This document shows, piece by piece, positions 34,268 to 46,451 of a stretch of DNA of 64,000 bases (positions are counted from its first letter, which is position 1; each line of letters starts with the position of its first letter). A program made the translations under genes and the position numbers. A model generated the notes under the pieces. It was not told the origin of the DNA and ran no database searches. It saw only the letters and a program-made list of their open reading frames with translations. The stretch lies in contig OY728121.1 of the NCBI GenBank assembly GCA_963277665.1, positions 1,659,040,062 through 1,659,104,061 of the forward strand, written 5' to 3'. This stretch comes from Viscum album (taxonomy: Eukaryota > Streptophyta > Magnoliopsida > Santalales > Viscaceae).

Positions 34268-36162
34268 CGAGCTTGAATGCTCAAATTGGTGTGAGGAGGA
34301 GAGGGAGGAGGTGCCCTTTTATAAGGGAGGGAAGGGGCATCTTAGGAAAATCTCAAAATATTATTTTATATTAAGGTCAAATTCTATTTATAATGGTTCC
34401 CAATGGTCCTATTTTGAAGATAAAGTAGGGATGGGTCGAAATCCTCTCATCCAATAGGATTTAGACAAGTTTAGGTTCCTATTTTAACCTTATCATTTAG
34501 TTTTAACATTAAGTTAAATAATTTTACTTTTACTGTGTCTTCTTGTGTTCTTACACTATAAGGTTAATAAACTTACTATAAGAAGCCAAAAGAACCCCAA
34601 ATTGTTTATTATTAATATATATAACCTTATCTAAGTAATTTGGACGAACCTTAGATTTTTAGGAATAAAATAACAATTAATAATATAATATTTGTTTTAA
34701 AAACTAATTTATGTCAATTTTGACACTATTTAGTAATTGATTTTTGTGAAAATCATAACCGAATGATAAGTTCGAAAAAAGTTAATTAAATCAATACTAA
34801 CATGTCATATTAACCTAGAAAATTAGTGGAATTCATAAAAAGTCTCAAATTATATTTATTTGGGTATTTATAAAATCCATTATGTCAATATTTCATTAAT
34901 AATATAATTACTGCATCATCGTTGTGTCATTAATAAATTAAATTATTTAATGTCTAAAAATTACAAATAAAATACCATTATGTAGGAAAGCGTTTTAGAT
35001 TTCTAATGAATATTTATAGTCGAATTTATCTTATGTATAACCCTATATTAAAAATGTTTTATTAAATAAACTTTGATTTTAACTCTTTTAACTCTTCTTT
35101 GAATTAAATAATAATAAATGTCCTAATATAATTCAAGTGGGCCTAAATGGTAATATTTTATTCCTAAGTTTTTTTTGGTCGAAATACACTTGTCCAATAG
35201 GATTAGGACATGTGTTATGGTAATAATAATATCATTTCTACCCTTAATTACCTTATTTACTTTTAACTGTGGTAAAAAAAGTAAAAAGTTATTATTCACC
35301 AAAAAATTATTTTCATCTCATTGAACCACATTTTACATCATGACATCAACCGTGTCACTCGGATTTTTGAAATTCCACTCATAGAAGCCGTAAAATTATG
35401 TTTTATGAAAAATTCAGTTTTTTTTACTACCACTTAGTGGTTTTACTATTCATCAAAAATTTAATGTTTTCAGAAAAATCCCAAAAATTAGGCCTAAGAT
35501 ATATTTGATATTATGAACTCAAAAATGATTTCTATTTTACCAACTTCAAAACATATCAGTTGCATTAATTAATTTAAAAATTAATTCCTGTCGTCAAAAC
35601 AAAAGACGTGTTTTTAAGAGATAATAACTATCAAAAGATTGACACTTGTTTATAACTGGTTTAAATGTGAAATTACATCCAATAACCAACATTGTATTAA
35701 ATTATAAAAATATATTCTAAATATAATTTAAAACCACTCAAATTAAAAATTTATCACTATTAATTATTTCGATTGAAAATTTTTTTTTAACTAAAATTTA
35801 GTAATTTTCACTATTCATCAAAATATTAAAGTTATCCGAAAGTACCAAAATATCACCTTAGGCTAAATTTGATACTACGAATCCAAAAATGAATTCCATT
35901 TTGAAAAATATAATTTACAAAATTTCAAAAAGTGGTTATTACTATTCATAACGGCTAATTTTAATAATATTTTAATAGCATATTGTTGTTTAGTGAAACT
36001 CGTTATTGCGTACTACACACGCTATCGAGGAAGGTCGCGATTGCGTGTAATGCAAGGCAAGTAAAGGATGCGTGTTGTGCAAGCTCCTTTTGGTGTAGCA
36101 TACAACACAAGACATTAGTGAAATAAAAAAGAATATTTTTCATAAAATCTTGGCCTGTTACA
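34268..36162 (-). mobile_element. Array LTR C, second segment (TATA box and U3)
   Basis: Continues LTR C after the second TGGGC copy (34263-34267). TATA box at 34314-34323; U3 to the LTR end CCTGTTACA at 36162, followed by the polypurine tract of interior 3. Confidence 0.9.
34314..34323 (-). promoter_or_regulatory. TATA box of LTR C
   Basis: TATAAAAGGG on the minus strand. The GC-rich element inserted about 50 bp downstream of it, close to the expected transcription start, so transcripts from here would run into the inserted LTR. Confidence 0.65.
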
Positions 36163-38385
36163 TTCTACCCCCCTTAAAATGAATTTCTCCCTCGAAATTC
36201 GTCAGGGTTATAAATAGTTTACTATTCGAAAGTTTCTTTAGTAGAAACCCACATCGTAAAAAGGAATACCAAAACCAATCTTTAAAAACGAAAGTATGAA
36301 ACGTAACGGTTACCCAAATAAACCAATCACTGGGTTTCCACATAGGTGAAAATATGGATATGGAAGAGAAAATTATCCATCATGTTTTGATGGAGAGTGG
36401 TAGAGAACATGGCTATGGAAAATCCAGTAATCACAAATCCATAGATTTGTAATGATATAAGGTACCATCTAATTCACCAGATATAAGGGCACTAGGAGAT
36501 CATTTTTTGGTTTTCAAGATCATTTCCCTAAAGTTGAAGAATTTTAATTAGAATAAATACTTACTTTATTTTGGTACAATCTCACTGTTGTTCGTACTTT
36601 GAACAATTTCCACTTCATCTCTTAAAGAAATGAAGTTGAATTTGTTATGAAGTGTTAATTGATCATGTGATAGAATGGAGGGTCATTCCATCTGTCTCAA
36701 TCAAAAGGTTAGAAAAGTTATCAAAAAATACATAAGTCCATCTATTGTGAGATTAATCATATATGGTTCCTAAAATGGACTTATACTTCATATATCGTAC
36801 TGCTTAATAAAATAAAACTAGTTTCTACTATACAGGGACTTCCTGTAGGCCAGTGGTAGGCGATAAAGGCCAGTCGCACTTCGGTTGTGGGTTCGTTTCC
36901 CACAGCCTTCTCCGACGCGATGGGCTGTCGCCCGTCCTGCAGGTTGTCCTTTTTCTAAAACTACATTACTATAACATCCCGTCAATTATATCGAAAATCT
37001 TTTATCCTTAAACAATACTAACTTATGTCCAACATAATCCATTCTATTTTTTAGGCTTATCCATAATACTGCAGTCCACTCTCAGAATATAGTGAAAACG
37101 ATTACCAGAGATTTAATACTGTCGTTGAACCCCATATATCATAAGATATGTCTTGTTGGTCACATTCCGAACATTCAAAGGCCTTAATCATGTATTCCCT
37201 TGAATACCCATGGAACCTTAGTGAAAACATGAATGTACTTAAAAGTTAACTCTTTCCACATACCAAAATCCAAAAATTCTATATACTCAGACCATGATAT
37301 AACCTTCTCCTTATATCAGTCATGAGTTCATGAATACAATCAAACACCTCATTATCTTGTTATTCTTTCATTATATGCATATCATCTACTTTCCAAAAAA
37401 TATCTGAATAACATTTAATGGTTACTAGTACCATTAATCATACACTTTAAAAACATAGGAAAGACAATAGTGTAACAATCCTTAGATGTCTCTTTATTCC
37501 ATAGTACCATGAGATTGATTATACAACATTACACTTGATAAACATGTAATCATTCCACTACCTTCTTAAACCATTGACCGAGCTTCAACAATTCTTTCAT
37601 CTCACATATCATTTGTAGTCTCTTCATCATCATCAACATAAATACTTCCTATACAACCATACTGATTCTCTTCATGAGACTTTCCCTTAGGGAATTGGTT
37701 TGCATAATGCCCGTACATTCCACATTTAAAACATTTAACCATTGTTGATGTCGTAGCAATACCATTATCCTCATCCATGGTGTTAACTGAACCTTTTCCT
37801 TTGCACTTCCTTGCTTTGTGTCCTTCTTTTACACACCCAAAGCATCTTTCAGTTCCTTTGAAACATTCTCTTTGATTCCTCTTCCCACATGATTTACATA
37901 GGGGAAATTGAACTTTATTTCCTCTATGATCATCATGAAACTCCATCTTTCTCTTATTAGCCGAGTCATGAAACTTACTAAATTTTACTTTAGGGATCAT
38001 ATAATGAGATTTCTGATTCGGGATAATAATGATGTTTGGACTTCCAAATCCCATTTCATTATAAAGAATATAATTCCATTTTCCATCATATCCTCCATTA
38101 TCGTGAATCATCTTGTTTCCAGCCATTTTTTAAAACCCAAAATAATAGTGTGAGAGGCAAAAATCATGCTAGGGAAAACAGCATAATAAAGGGGGAGTAC
38201 CTTCAATATCTAACATCTTATGTTTAATTCTATTATTGTTAGCGTAATTCTATTATTATAACCTATACGTATACGTATCCTTAGGGACATCCCTAGACAT
38301 ACCATAGAAATATCTCTAGGGATCTCACTAACGTTTTCGCATCCTAGTTTCCAAAGGTTGACTAAACCTTTCCTCTGATACCAAC
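36163..38385 (-). mobile_element. Array interior 3 (2,223 bp)
   Basis: Colinear with interiors 1 and 2. Polypurine tract 36163-36174; tRNA-related unit with A box 36846-36856 and B box GGTTCGTTTCC 36890-36900; primer binding site 38372-38383. Confidence 0.85.
37602..38126 (-). CDS. Small gag-like zinc-knuckle protein, 174 aa (interior 3)
   Basis: Homologue of 14601-15125, open over its full length. Here the second knuckle is complete, CFGCVKEGHKARKC (CX2CX4HX4C), while the first motif reads CKSCGKRNQREC and the third still ends in Phe. The N-terminal half has no known domain, and no capsid domain is encoded. It is the best preserved of the three copies, but expression is unproven. Confidence 0.6.
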   Translation of the reverse strand: MAGNKMIHDNGGYDGKWNYILYNEMGFGSPNIIIIPNQKSHYMIPKVKFSKFHDSANKRKMEFHDDHRGNKVQFPLCKSCGKRNQRECFKGTERCFGCVKEGHKARKCKGKGSVNTMDEDNGIATTSTMVKCFKCGMYGHYANQFPKGKSHEENQYGCIGSIYVDDDEETTNDM

Positions 38386-39984
38386 TGTAGAGACCCGAAG
38401 CCTGACGTATTTGGAAATTACATTACTTTTGCGGAATACTTAGTAAATAACAAAAACACACACACAAGGATAGTAATAGTTTAGTGCCTTTGGAAACTCG
38501 GAATATAATCTTCTAATCGTGGTAAAAGATCTTCAACATCTCCCATAAAGATCTTCCTTTGTTTTTACCTAAAACCTTCCTTTATATCCTGGGGAAAGAA
38601 AACAAAAAAGGGTGAGCTCAAATTCTCAGTAAGGGTAAACAAAAGAAATATCAATCACATCATATTCATAAGAACATAAATTTTGGAAATCTTAACCTGT
38701 AAAAGAGATCATAATTTCATAACCTGGGATAACTCATGGCAGTGAAATGAAGTCACAATAATCATAACATAAAACATGAAACTTTGTGGCATACACACAT
38801 AATCATAGATAATCAATTCTTGTTAGTCAAGACTCATTTCCAAGACTATCTTAGTGGACAAAGTCCCTTTCTGAACCGAGTCACCCTCGTTCTAGTCCTG
38901 TTTCACTGAACCGGTATAACCTACCGTTCCAGCCATGTCTATCTCATGAGATATAAAATCTTTACCCAATGCATTGGAGGGAGATATAGGTCCCACTCAT
39001 CTCATAATTATACCATTATTATGTGTACCACAAAATCATAAATCATACATCATTTCATAACCCATGTAATAAAAATGGGAATCTTAAACAACATGACATC
39101 ATAAAACAATTTATATAAGATAAAAAAATTCATAAAAATAATTCCATCACAACATAATCAAATCAATCTAATAATAGGGATAAAAACAGAACCCTTTTAT
39201 TATCTTATATGGAAAATAATTTTGATAAAACACTTGAACTCCATTCTTGAGGAAAATATCCTTTCTTCTTCAAAAACACTTTTCATTTCTTAACATGTCA
39301 TAAAATTATAACTAAAAGAAGTTGAATAAAAATAAACTTGAAAAATTATAAGGTAATCTTCATGGAAATAATGTTTTTAATAAATCCATTCATGTCGTAT
39401 AAGTTAAAATAAAACATTCTTCTCGTACTTTTGTCGGCAAAGTCAAAAAAGTACCTCGTACGAAAAACGACAAAAGATTCCTTTCATATCTTTTACTAAA
39501 AACTCACCGAAGGGTAAAATAGGATTTAAAAAATTTTAGGTGGATGTAAATAACATTTCATATTGAGGAAACATGGATTTTGATGATAAAATACACCCCA
39601 GTAAATACCAAAGTACAAACAATCTCGAATAAAAATGAGATTGTGATATTTCCCTTACCTTAGATCCGATTTGCTTCGTAAGTGTCCGAACCTCCTGTAT
39701 AATGATTTAAATAATGTCATTGACTTATTACAGAATCATATTCATTGTTATGATATCATATATGGTTCACTTATGACTTTTTTATTACCCTTTCTTTTGT
39801 AAATTCCATGTTAAAGAGCGTTTTGGGTAAAATTGTTTCATTTGTCGTCCGTGTTTTGACTTGTAATTATTCATATGATTACTTAGATCATGATTACTTA
39901 ATTCCAGAATATAAAACATGATTTATATATATATATTCAGAATATACATATATATAATAAATCAGTAAATGGATAGAAATACAC

Positions 39985-40410
39985 CGTTCATGGAGACAGT
40001 AGTCCATACGTACGCATGAATGTTGTTTTCGTTTCCTTGTTGAATTGAATGGAATTAAGTAGATGACATACATATAAATATACATAAATCCAGTATCATT
40101 ATTATGTCATATATTTCATTAGTACTTATTATATATACTTTATAATCATTCATGAATACTTAATCATTGAGAATGAATCTCATCGCGTCGTGGAGACGGT
40201 AGTCCGTACGTACGCACGAGCGATGATATCGTTCCCGTGGTCATGGAATTGTGTTGAAGGGTATGTATACTATTTCAGTATCAATATCACTTTATAATAA
40301 TCATATATAGTTACTCATTACACCATTATACCCATCCAATTAAAGTGGTGGCGGAAAATAGATTACACCATGGCGTGGAGACGGTATTCCGTACGTACGC
40401 ACGCGCGGTG
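39985..40410 (-). repeat. Three stem-loop cassettes in LTR D
   Basis: Arms: 39985-39992 with 40015-40022 (one G-T wobble); 40180-40192 with 40215-40226; 40366-40377 with 40400-40410. The first loop has two CG-to-CA changes, typical of methylated-C decay. Confidence 0.8.
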
Positions 40411-40743
40411 ATTTCATTTTCCGTAGGATGGATAGATGGTTAAATAGGGTTGTTTCATACTTATAATAACATATCATTATATGATTGATACTGATGTTAT
40501 TACTTCATAATGAAACAACTAAAGAATAAGAAGTTGAAGAAGAAAGAAATTGGAAAGGATTGGTAATGGATATTACCTCTTCTTTGAAGTGCTTCTTTGA
40601 GACCTCCTTTTAGGGCACTAAAATTTGTCTTTTAAGAAGACCAGGACCTCTAGGATAATACTAGGGAAATGTAGAAGATATTTTGGCAGGGTTTGGCCAA
40701 GCTTGAATGCTCAAATTGGTGTGATGAGGAGAGGGAGGAGGTT

Positions 40744-40753
40744 CCCTTTTATA
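40744..40753 (-). promoter_or_regulatory. TATA box of LTR D
   Basis: TATAAAAGGG on the minus strand. As the outermost 5' LTR, this promoter would read leftward into interior 3 and beyond. Confidence 0.65.
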
Positions 40754-42595
40754 AGGGAGGAGAGGGGCATCTTAGGAAAATCTCAAAATATTATTTTATA
40801 TTTAGGTCAAATTCTATGTATAATGGTTCCAAATGGTCTTATTTCGAAGATAAAGTAGGGATGGGTCGAAATCCTCTCATCCAATAGGATTTAGACAAGT
40901 TAGGTTCCTATTTTAACCATATCATTTAGTTTTAACATTAAGTTAAATAATTTTACTTTTACCATGTCTTCTTGTGTTCTTACACTATAAGGTTAATAAA
41001 CATACTATAAGAAGCCAAACGAACCCCAAATTATTTATTATTAATATATATAACCTTATCTAAGTCATTTGGCCTAATATTAGATTTTTAGTAATAAAAT
41101 AACAATTAATAATATAATATTTGTTTTAAAAACTAATTTATGTCAATTTTGACACTATTTAGTAATTGATTTTTTTGAAAATCACAACAGAATGATAAGT
41201 TCGAAAAAAAGTTAATTAAATCAATACTAACATGTCATATTAACCTATAAAATTAGTGGAATTCATAAAAAGTCTCAAATTATATTTATTTGGGTATTCA
41301 TAACATCAATTATGTCAATATTTCATTAATAATATAATTACTGCATCATCGTTGTGTCATAAATAAATTAAATTATTTAATGTCTAAAAATTACAAATAA
41401 AATACCATTATGTAGGAAATCGTTTTATATTTCTAATGAATATTTATAGTCGAATTTATCTTATGTATAACCCTATATTAAAAATGTTTTATTAAATAAA
41501 CTTTGATTTTAACTCTTTTTACTCTTCTTTGAATTAAATAATAATAAATGTCCTAATCTAATTCAAGTGGGCCTAAATGGTAATATTTTATTCCTAAGTT
41601 TGTTTTTGGTCGAAATACACTTATCCAATAGGATTAGGACATGTGTTAGGGTAATAATAATATCATTTCTACCCTTAATTACCTTATTTACTTTTAACTA
41701 TGGTAAAAAAAGTAAAAAGCTACTATTCACCAAAAAATTATTTTCATCTCATTGAACCACATTTTACTTAATGAAATCAACCGTGTCTCTCGGATTTTTG
41801 AAATTCCACTCACAGAAGCGGTAAAATTAAGTTTTATGAAAAATTCAGTTTTTTTTACTACCACTTAGTGGTTTTACTATTCATCAAAAATTTAAAGTTT
41901 TAAGAAAAATCCCAAAAATTAGGCCTAAGCGATATTTGATATTATGAACTCAAAAATGATTTCTATTTTACCAAATTCAAAACATATCAGTTGCATTAAT
42001 TAATTTAAAAATTAATTCCCGTCGTCAAAACAAAAGGCCTGTTTTTAAGAGATAATAACTATCAAAAGATTGACACTTGTTTATAACTGGTTTAAATGTG
42101 AAATTACATCCAATGACCAACATTGTATTAAATTGTAAAAATATATTTTAAATATACTTTAAAACCACTCAAATTAATAATTTATCACTATTAATTATTT
42201 CGACTGAAAAAGTTGTTTTTAACTAAAATTTAGTAATTTTCACTATTCATCAAAATATGAAAGTTATCCGAAAAGTACCAAAATATCACCTTAGGCTAAA
42301 TTCGATACTACGAATCCAAAAATGAATTCCATTTTGAAAAATAAAATTTACAAAATTTCAAAAAGTGGTTATTACTATTCATAACGGCTAGTTTTAATAA
42401 TATTTTAATAGCATATTGTTGTTTAGTGAAACTCGTTATTGCGTACTACACACACTATCGAGGAAGGTCGTGATTGCGTGTAATGAAAGGCAAGTCAAGG
42501 ATGCGTGTTATGAAATATCCTTTTGGTGTAGCGTACAACACAAGACATTAGTGAAATTAAAAAGAATATTTTTCATAAAATCTTGGGCTGTTACA

Positions 42596-42600
42596 TTTTA
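42596..42600. repeat. Target site duplication TTTTA, right end of array
   Basis: Matches 8939-8943 exactly. Confidence 0.85.
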
Positions 42601-42768
42601 AACAAATGTTGTGGATGATACTAGCATCTCAATGTACTAGATTGTGAATGATGATCATTATAATTGAACACATTGTGTTAGGTTAGGCCTTGGGTGACTA
42701 TATGTAGAAGCAGGAGAAACTACATGAGAACCAATCTGAATAAGGGTTCCATATTTTGACCTTGTAAC
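42601..42768 (+). pseudogene. Chromodomain remnant of the older plus-strand chromovirus
   Basis: Continuation of the pol sequence broken at 8938. At 42716-42768 the frame reads ETT-stop-EP, then IRVPYFDLV. This matches EATWE.....R..YPHLFDL of plant chromodomains, the Trp codon having become TGA. The upstream part is too decayed to follow. It shows that the array sits inside the end of an older element's pol. Confidence 0.6.
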
Positions 42769-45700
42769 GACACCTATTTTATTGAATCATTTTTTAGGGA
42801 TGAAAATCCATGAATATTGTGTGGTTTTAATGAACAATATTTTTTATCTCAAATTATTTATAAATTATTTATTTGGATGTTTTTATGCTATTATTTTTAT
42901 TTTTCATCAATATTCAATCACATCATTGTGGTGCCTTGCGTTATGTTGTGAATAGTTCCGGAATCTTTTGGAAAATCATATGTGGGAGGTGTTTCATAAG
43001 GATGATGGAACTAATTTTTTCTATCATTTCAACATTTCAATTATTTTGAAAAGGGTGCAGATTTATTATGGAACCCTTTATCACATAATGATTTTTAGAT
43101 CTCAGATGGTTGGCTGTCATTGTAGGGGTATTTTTTCTATTAAATTACTTTTTTTGGTATTGTATTAAGGAACATTAGATAGACATAGGGAGTCATTATG
43201 TTAAGTGGGAAACCTAGGGATTCTTTATAAGAAGTATCTATTCCACCATTCTCTCAATTTTCCATTTTCTCTAATCGACCTCCCAATATATTATGTTGAC
43301 TTTCTATATCCCTAGTACTCTTTATGGATTCTTAAACTATCATTGATTTTGTGGTGATAACATATAATATCAAGAGTATCAATTCATGTAGTTAATATTG
43401 ATGATATATAACGTGTAACTATTTTTATATATTTATCTATAATAAAATGGTTTTATTAGGATTTTTTCACCTACTTTATAATTTTTCCTTAGGATTTGAC
43501 TATTTTTAAATGACTATATTTTTTTGATAAATAAAAAATTATACATAAAACTATATTTTATTGGTATCCCATGATCAATATCATGGGAGTATATTTTTAA
43601 TGAATCTATTCAGCTCTTTTTCATGGTTTTATGGAGTGGGATGCCCCTTCCTTTATAGGGATCGGTTGTGGAATTTCTGTTTAGCTCTAGAGAAATAATT
43701 TAAAGATGATATAATGAGAGGGATGTCTGAGGAGTTGTGTATCTACATGGTACAGTGTCACATTAATGGGTGGAAAGAATTTCCAAACCAGGATTCGACA
43801 AGCTTATAGAGGACCACAACATAAAATTATGTTTTGTGTAGTGACCACCCATAATAGTGGATTATATGATTATATTGAATCTATTTTAAGTAGAGATCGT
43901 ATATTATTAGGATAAACCAATTGTAGGTGATCCATTGTGTCGAAGTTATGGTAGTAATGTGATGAAGGATTTTTTGACAAAAATATAAGGATTGTGAAAT
44001 GAGGGGGATCATAGTTTGTAACTAATATAGAATTAGGAGATTCTATTATTGAATAGAGCCATTAGGATTAGAATTATTTCATGAAAATATAGCTCACATT
44101 TTTACCATTTTTAACACTATTGGGAATGAAATTAAATAATACCTTCATAAGAATTTATGTATCTCATTATTGATATGTTAGATTAGGAAAATGAGAGGGC
44201 CTATGTAATCATATTTACTATGGATAACATAATGGTTCGATCCTTTATACTACCAGTACTGGTTTAAATAATCTCTCTTGTAGGTTTCATATTTATATCC
44301 TATAGTAAATGAAATGGTTTTGGGAGAGTCATATAGGTAATTTATGGTGTGGGTACTTCATTGTAAATATGTTTATGCCCTGTGGTATGTCCCTCACATC
44401 ACTGATATATTGGGGTACCCCCACACATAATTGGTGAATAGGTCAACTGTCTATGGAGTTTGGAACACCCCCACAAAAAGAATCTAGTGGGTCTTGGGTC
44501 CTCTATAAGAATTTATTACACATTTATATGCTACATGGTTTGGATCTAGTCCTATTATATAGTTATAGATAGTAGACATGGGCTGATAGGTCAGATAATT
44601 TTGATTATTGGGGGTTGTTTATTGATTTTACATGGTTTGGGATGGGAAAATAAGGACACTATGTTGTGAAATTTAATATATATAACAAGTTCATACATAG
44701 TTGAATTAAATTTTGGTTTGGACTGACTGGTTTTCATACTTTTTATTTGTGGTTTTCAAGGAATCCTATAGGGTATGTATATACTCATAATAATATAGGT
44801 TTTTTCACCTTTATGTGTCACACATTATTTGTGAAATGGAAAGAGTATGGATAAACATAGAGTATGTGGTATTGGGGGATCATATTTGAACTTAGTGGTG
44901 ATTGGAGCTAATTTCACACAGATACATAGAGAGTGCCTTGCATGGATCCCATCACCTTAACCATTTAGGAATGTTTTTATTATTGGGGTTTTAAACATCC
45001 CTCTGTTACCCATTTTGATTATGGATTATATATTGATTTATTTATTTTGGAAATTACAATATATTAAATTTATTGTGTGTATATATATATTATATCTAAT
45101 TTTTTTATTTAGTATCATTAGGTCCTTATATAGGTATGTGTTGTAAAAAAGTTCATTTTCGAATGGGGTAATATCATGTGTATTTTCCAAATCGGTGACT
45201 GAAAAAAACATTTGACCCATAAGTGTTATGATTGGGGTGGAAAAAATATCTTACCTCAATAATGGACGGTTTATGGTGGGTCCAGTCAATTCATTATAAA
45301 AATAAATTCATTTCTTTTGAAAGTTATATGATACAAGATGTATCTTTTATAAGTATTCTAAATATTCATTGATTTAAAAATCTACGAAATGATTGATCAA
45401 TATTTTATATTTTTTTCAAGAAATGAGGAATTTTTTTTACCATGGTGATAGAAATTATATATAAATCATGATTAAATGAATGTTTCCAAACCAGTGATTT
45501 TATTATAAATTAAAATATCAATACTTGGTGGATCTATATAATGAAAATTAATTTTAATCTTAATTATCTTATATGATAATATAGTTTTATCAATAAGATT
45601 TTATAATCACAAATAATATGATATAACGGATTAATAAAAGAAATTTTGATTCATTGGATTCAGTAAAATTCAAGGAAAAATGTAATACTAAATGAATTTT

Positions 45701-46451
45701 TCTTTTAGATAGAAGAATTTATACATATTCTATTTAAAATACGAGGGATGTGATCCTACATCCCATCAATAAAAATTTTTACATAATAATACCATCATTT
45801 AAATTAATTATAAAAAACATATATTAGAAAACAAGTGATATATTTTAAAAATTTTATTTATCAAATATTTACATTTAAGTATGTAAGTTTAATTTATTAA
45901 AAAAACAAGGTTATTAATTATGACATGAATTTTTTAACAAAATAATGTTTCTATGATTCTATTTGAAGTATATATAGACTTATTAATGATTAAATTATAA
46001 TAACTAAATGATTATGACAATAAAAAATAAAATATTATTTTATATAATGACCAAATATAATTTTGGTAATGTTGATAAAGAAAAATATAAACAGATATAT
46101 TTAGTTATATTAACAAAGTGAAAGACATTTTTTATCCTAATAGGAGTATTACATATATTGGTAATGAATTATGTAAATAATTATATCTTGTTACTAGAAT
46201 GAAATGAAGATAAATTTAGATGGAATAATAAAAAAAACATAATCATATTGAACATAGAATGAATTTTATATTGAAAAAAATATATTAAAATTTTAAAATT
46301 TGATGTTGTAATGTATGAGAGTTTGATTATTATGATCTAGTAATTTGTCATTGGGAATGTGAATGAGATTTCTTATAATTTTCCAAACATATTTACTTCG
46401 TATATGATACTCATTAAAGAGGTTTATATGTGGTGTTTTTCAAATAGTCAC
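42763..46451 (+). other. AT-rich DNA, possibly a decayed 3' LTR
   Basis: Directly after the chromodomain remnant, TGTAACGACACC at 42763 has the look of a chromovirus LTR start. A TATA-like TTTATAAGAAG lies at about 43223, followed by a pyrimidine-rich CTCTCAATTTTCCATTTTC stretch. No polypurine tract is visible before it, and no second LTR or right boundary was found. The rest of the interval shows no coding signal. Confidence 0.3.

Larger units (their letters stand above)
8944..42595 (-). mobile_element. Tandem LTR-sharing retrotransposon array: LTR-int-LTR-int-LTR-int-LTR
   Basis: Four LTRs of about 4.21 kb (A-D) alternate with three interiors of 2,222-2,223 bp. Removing the nested 10,141 bp (element plus one target copy), the period is about 6.43 kb. 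Each LTR starts TGTAGAGACCCGAAGCC on the plus strand and ends with TGTTACA (TGTAACA in A). Each LTR/interior junction carries a tRNA-iMet primer binding site on one side and the polypurine tract AAGGGGGGTAGA on the other. Only the outermost ends have the 5-bp duplication TTTTA. It is non-autonomous (LARD-like): the interior holds only a zinc-knuckle gag fragment. Unequal recombination between LTRs of one insertion is the simplest origin. Confidence 0.9.
38386..42595 (-). mobile_element. Array LTR D (4,210 bp), right end of array
   Basis: Plus-strand ends are TGTAGAGACC and CTGTTACA. TATA box 40744-40753; cassettes 39985-40410; short hairpin 38613-38628, where the closing pair is lost (TGAG..CTCA remains). 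It is followed by the target duplication and host pol, not by a polypurine tract, so it is the outer 5' LTR of the array in minus-strand sense. Confidence 0.9.

Noticed and set aside
8944..42595. A classical satellite array
   Set aside because: The units have LTR ends, primer binding sites, polypurine tracts and a single outer target duplication, so this is a retrotransposon array.
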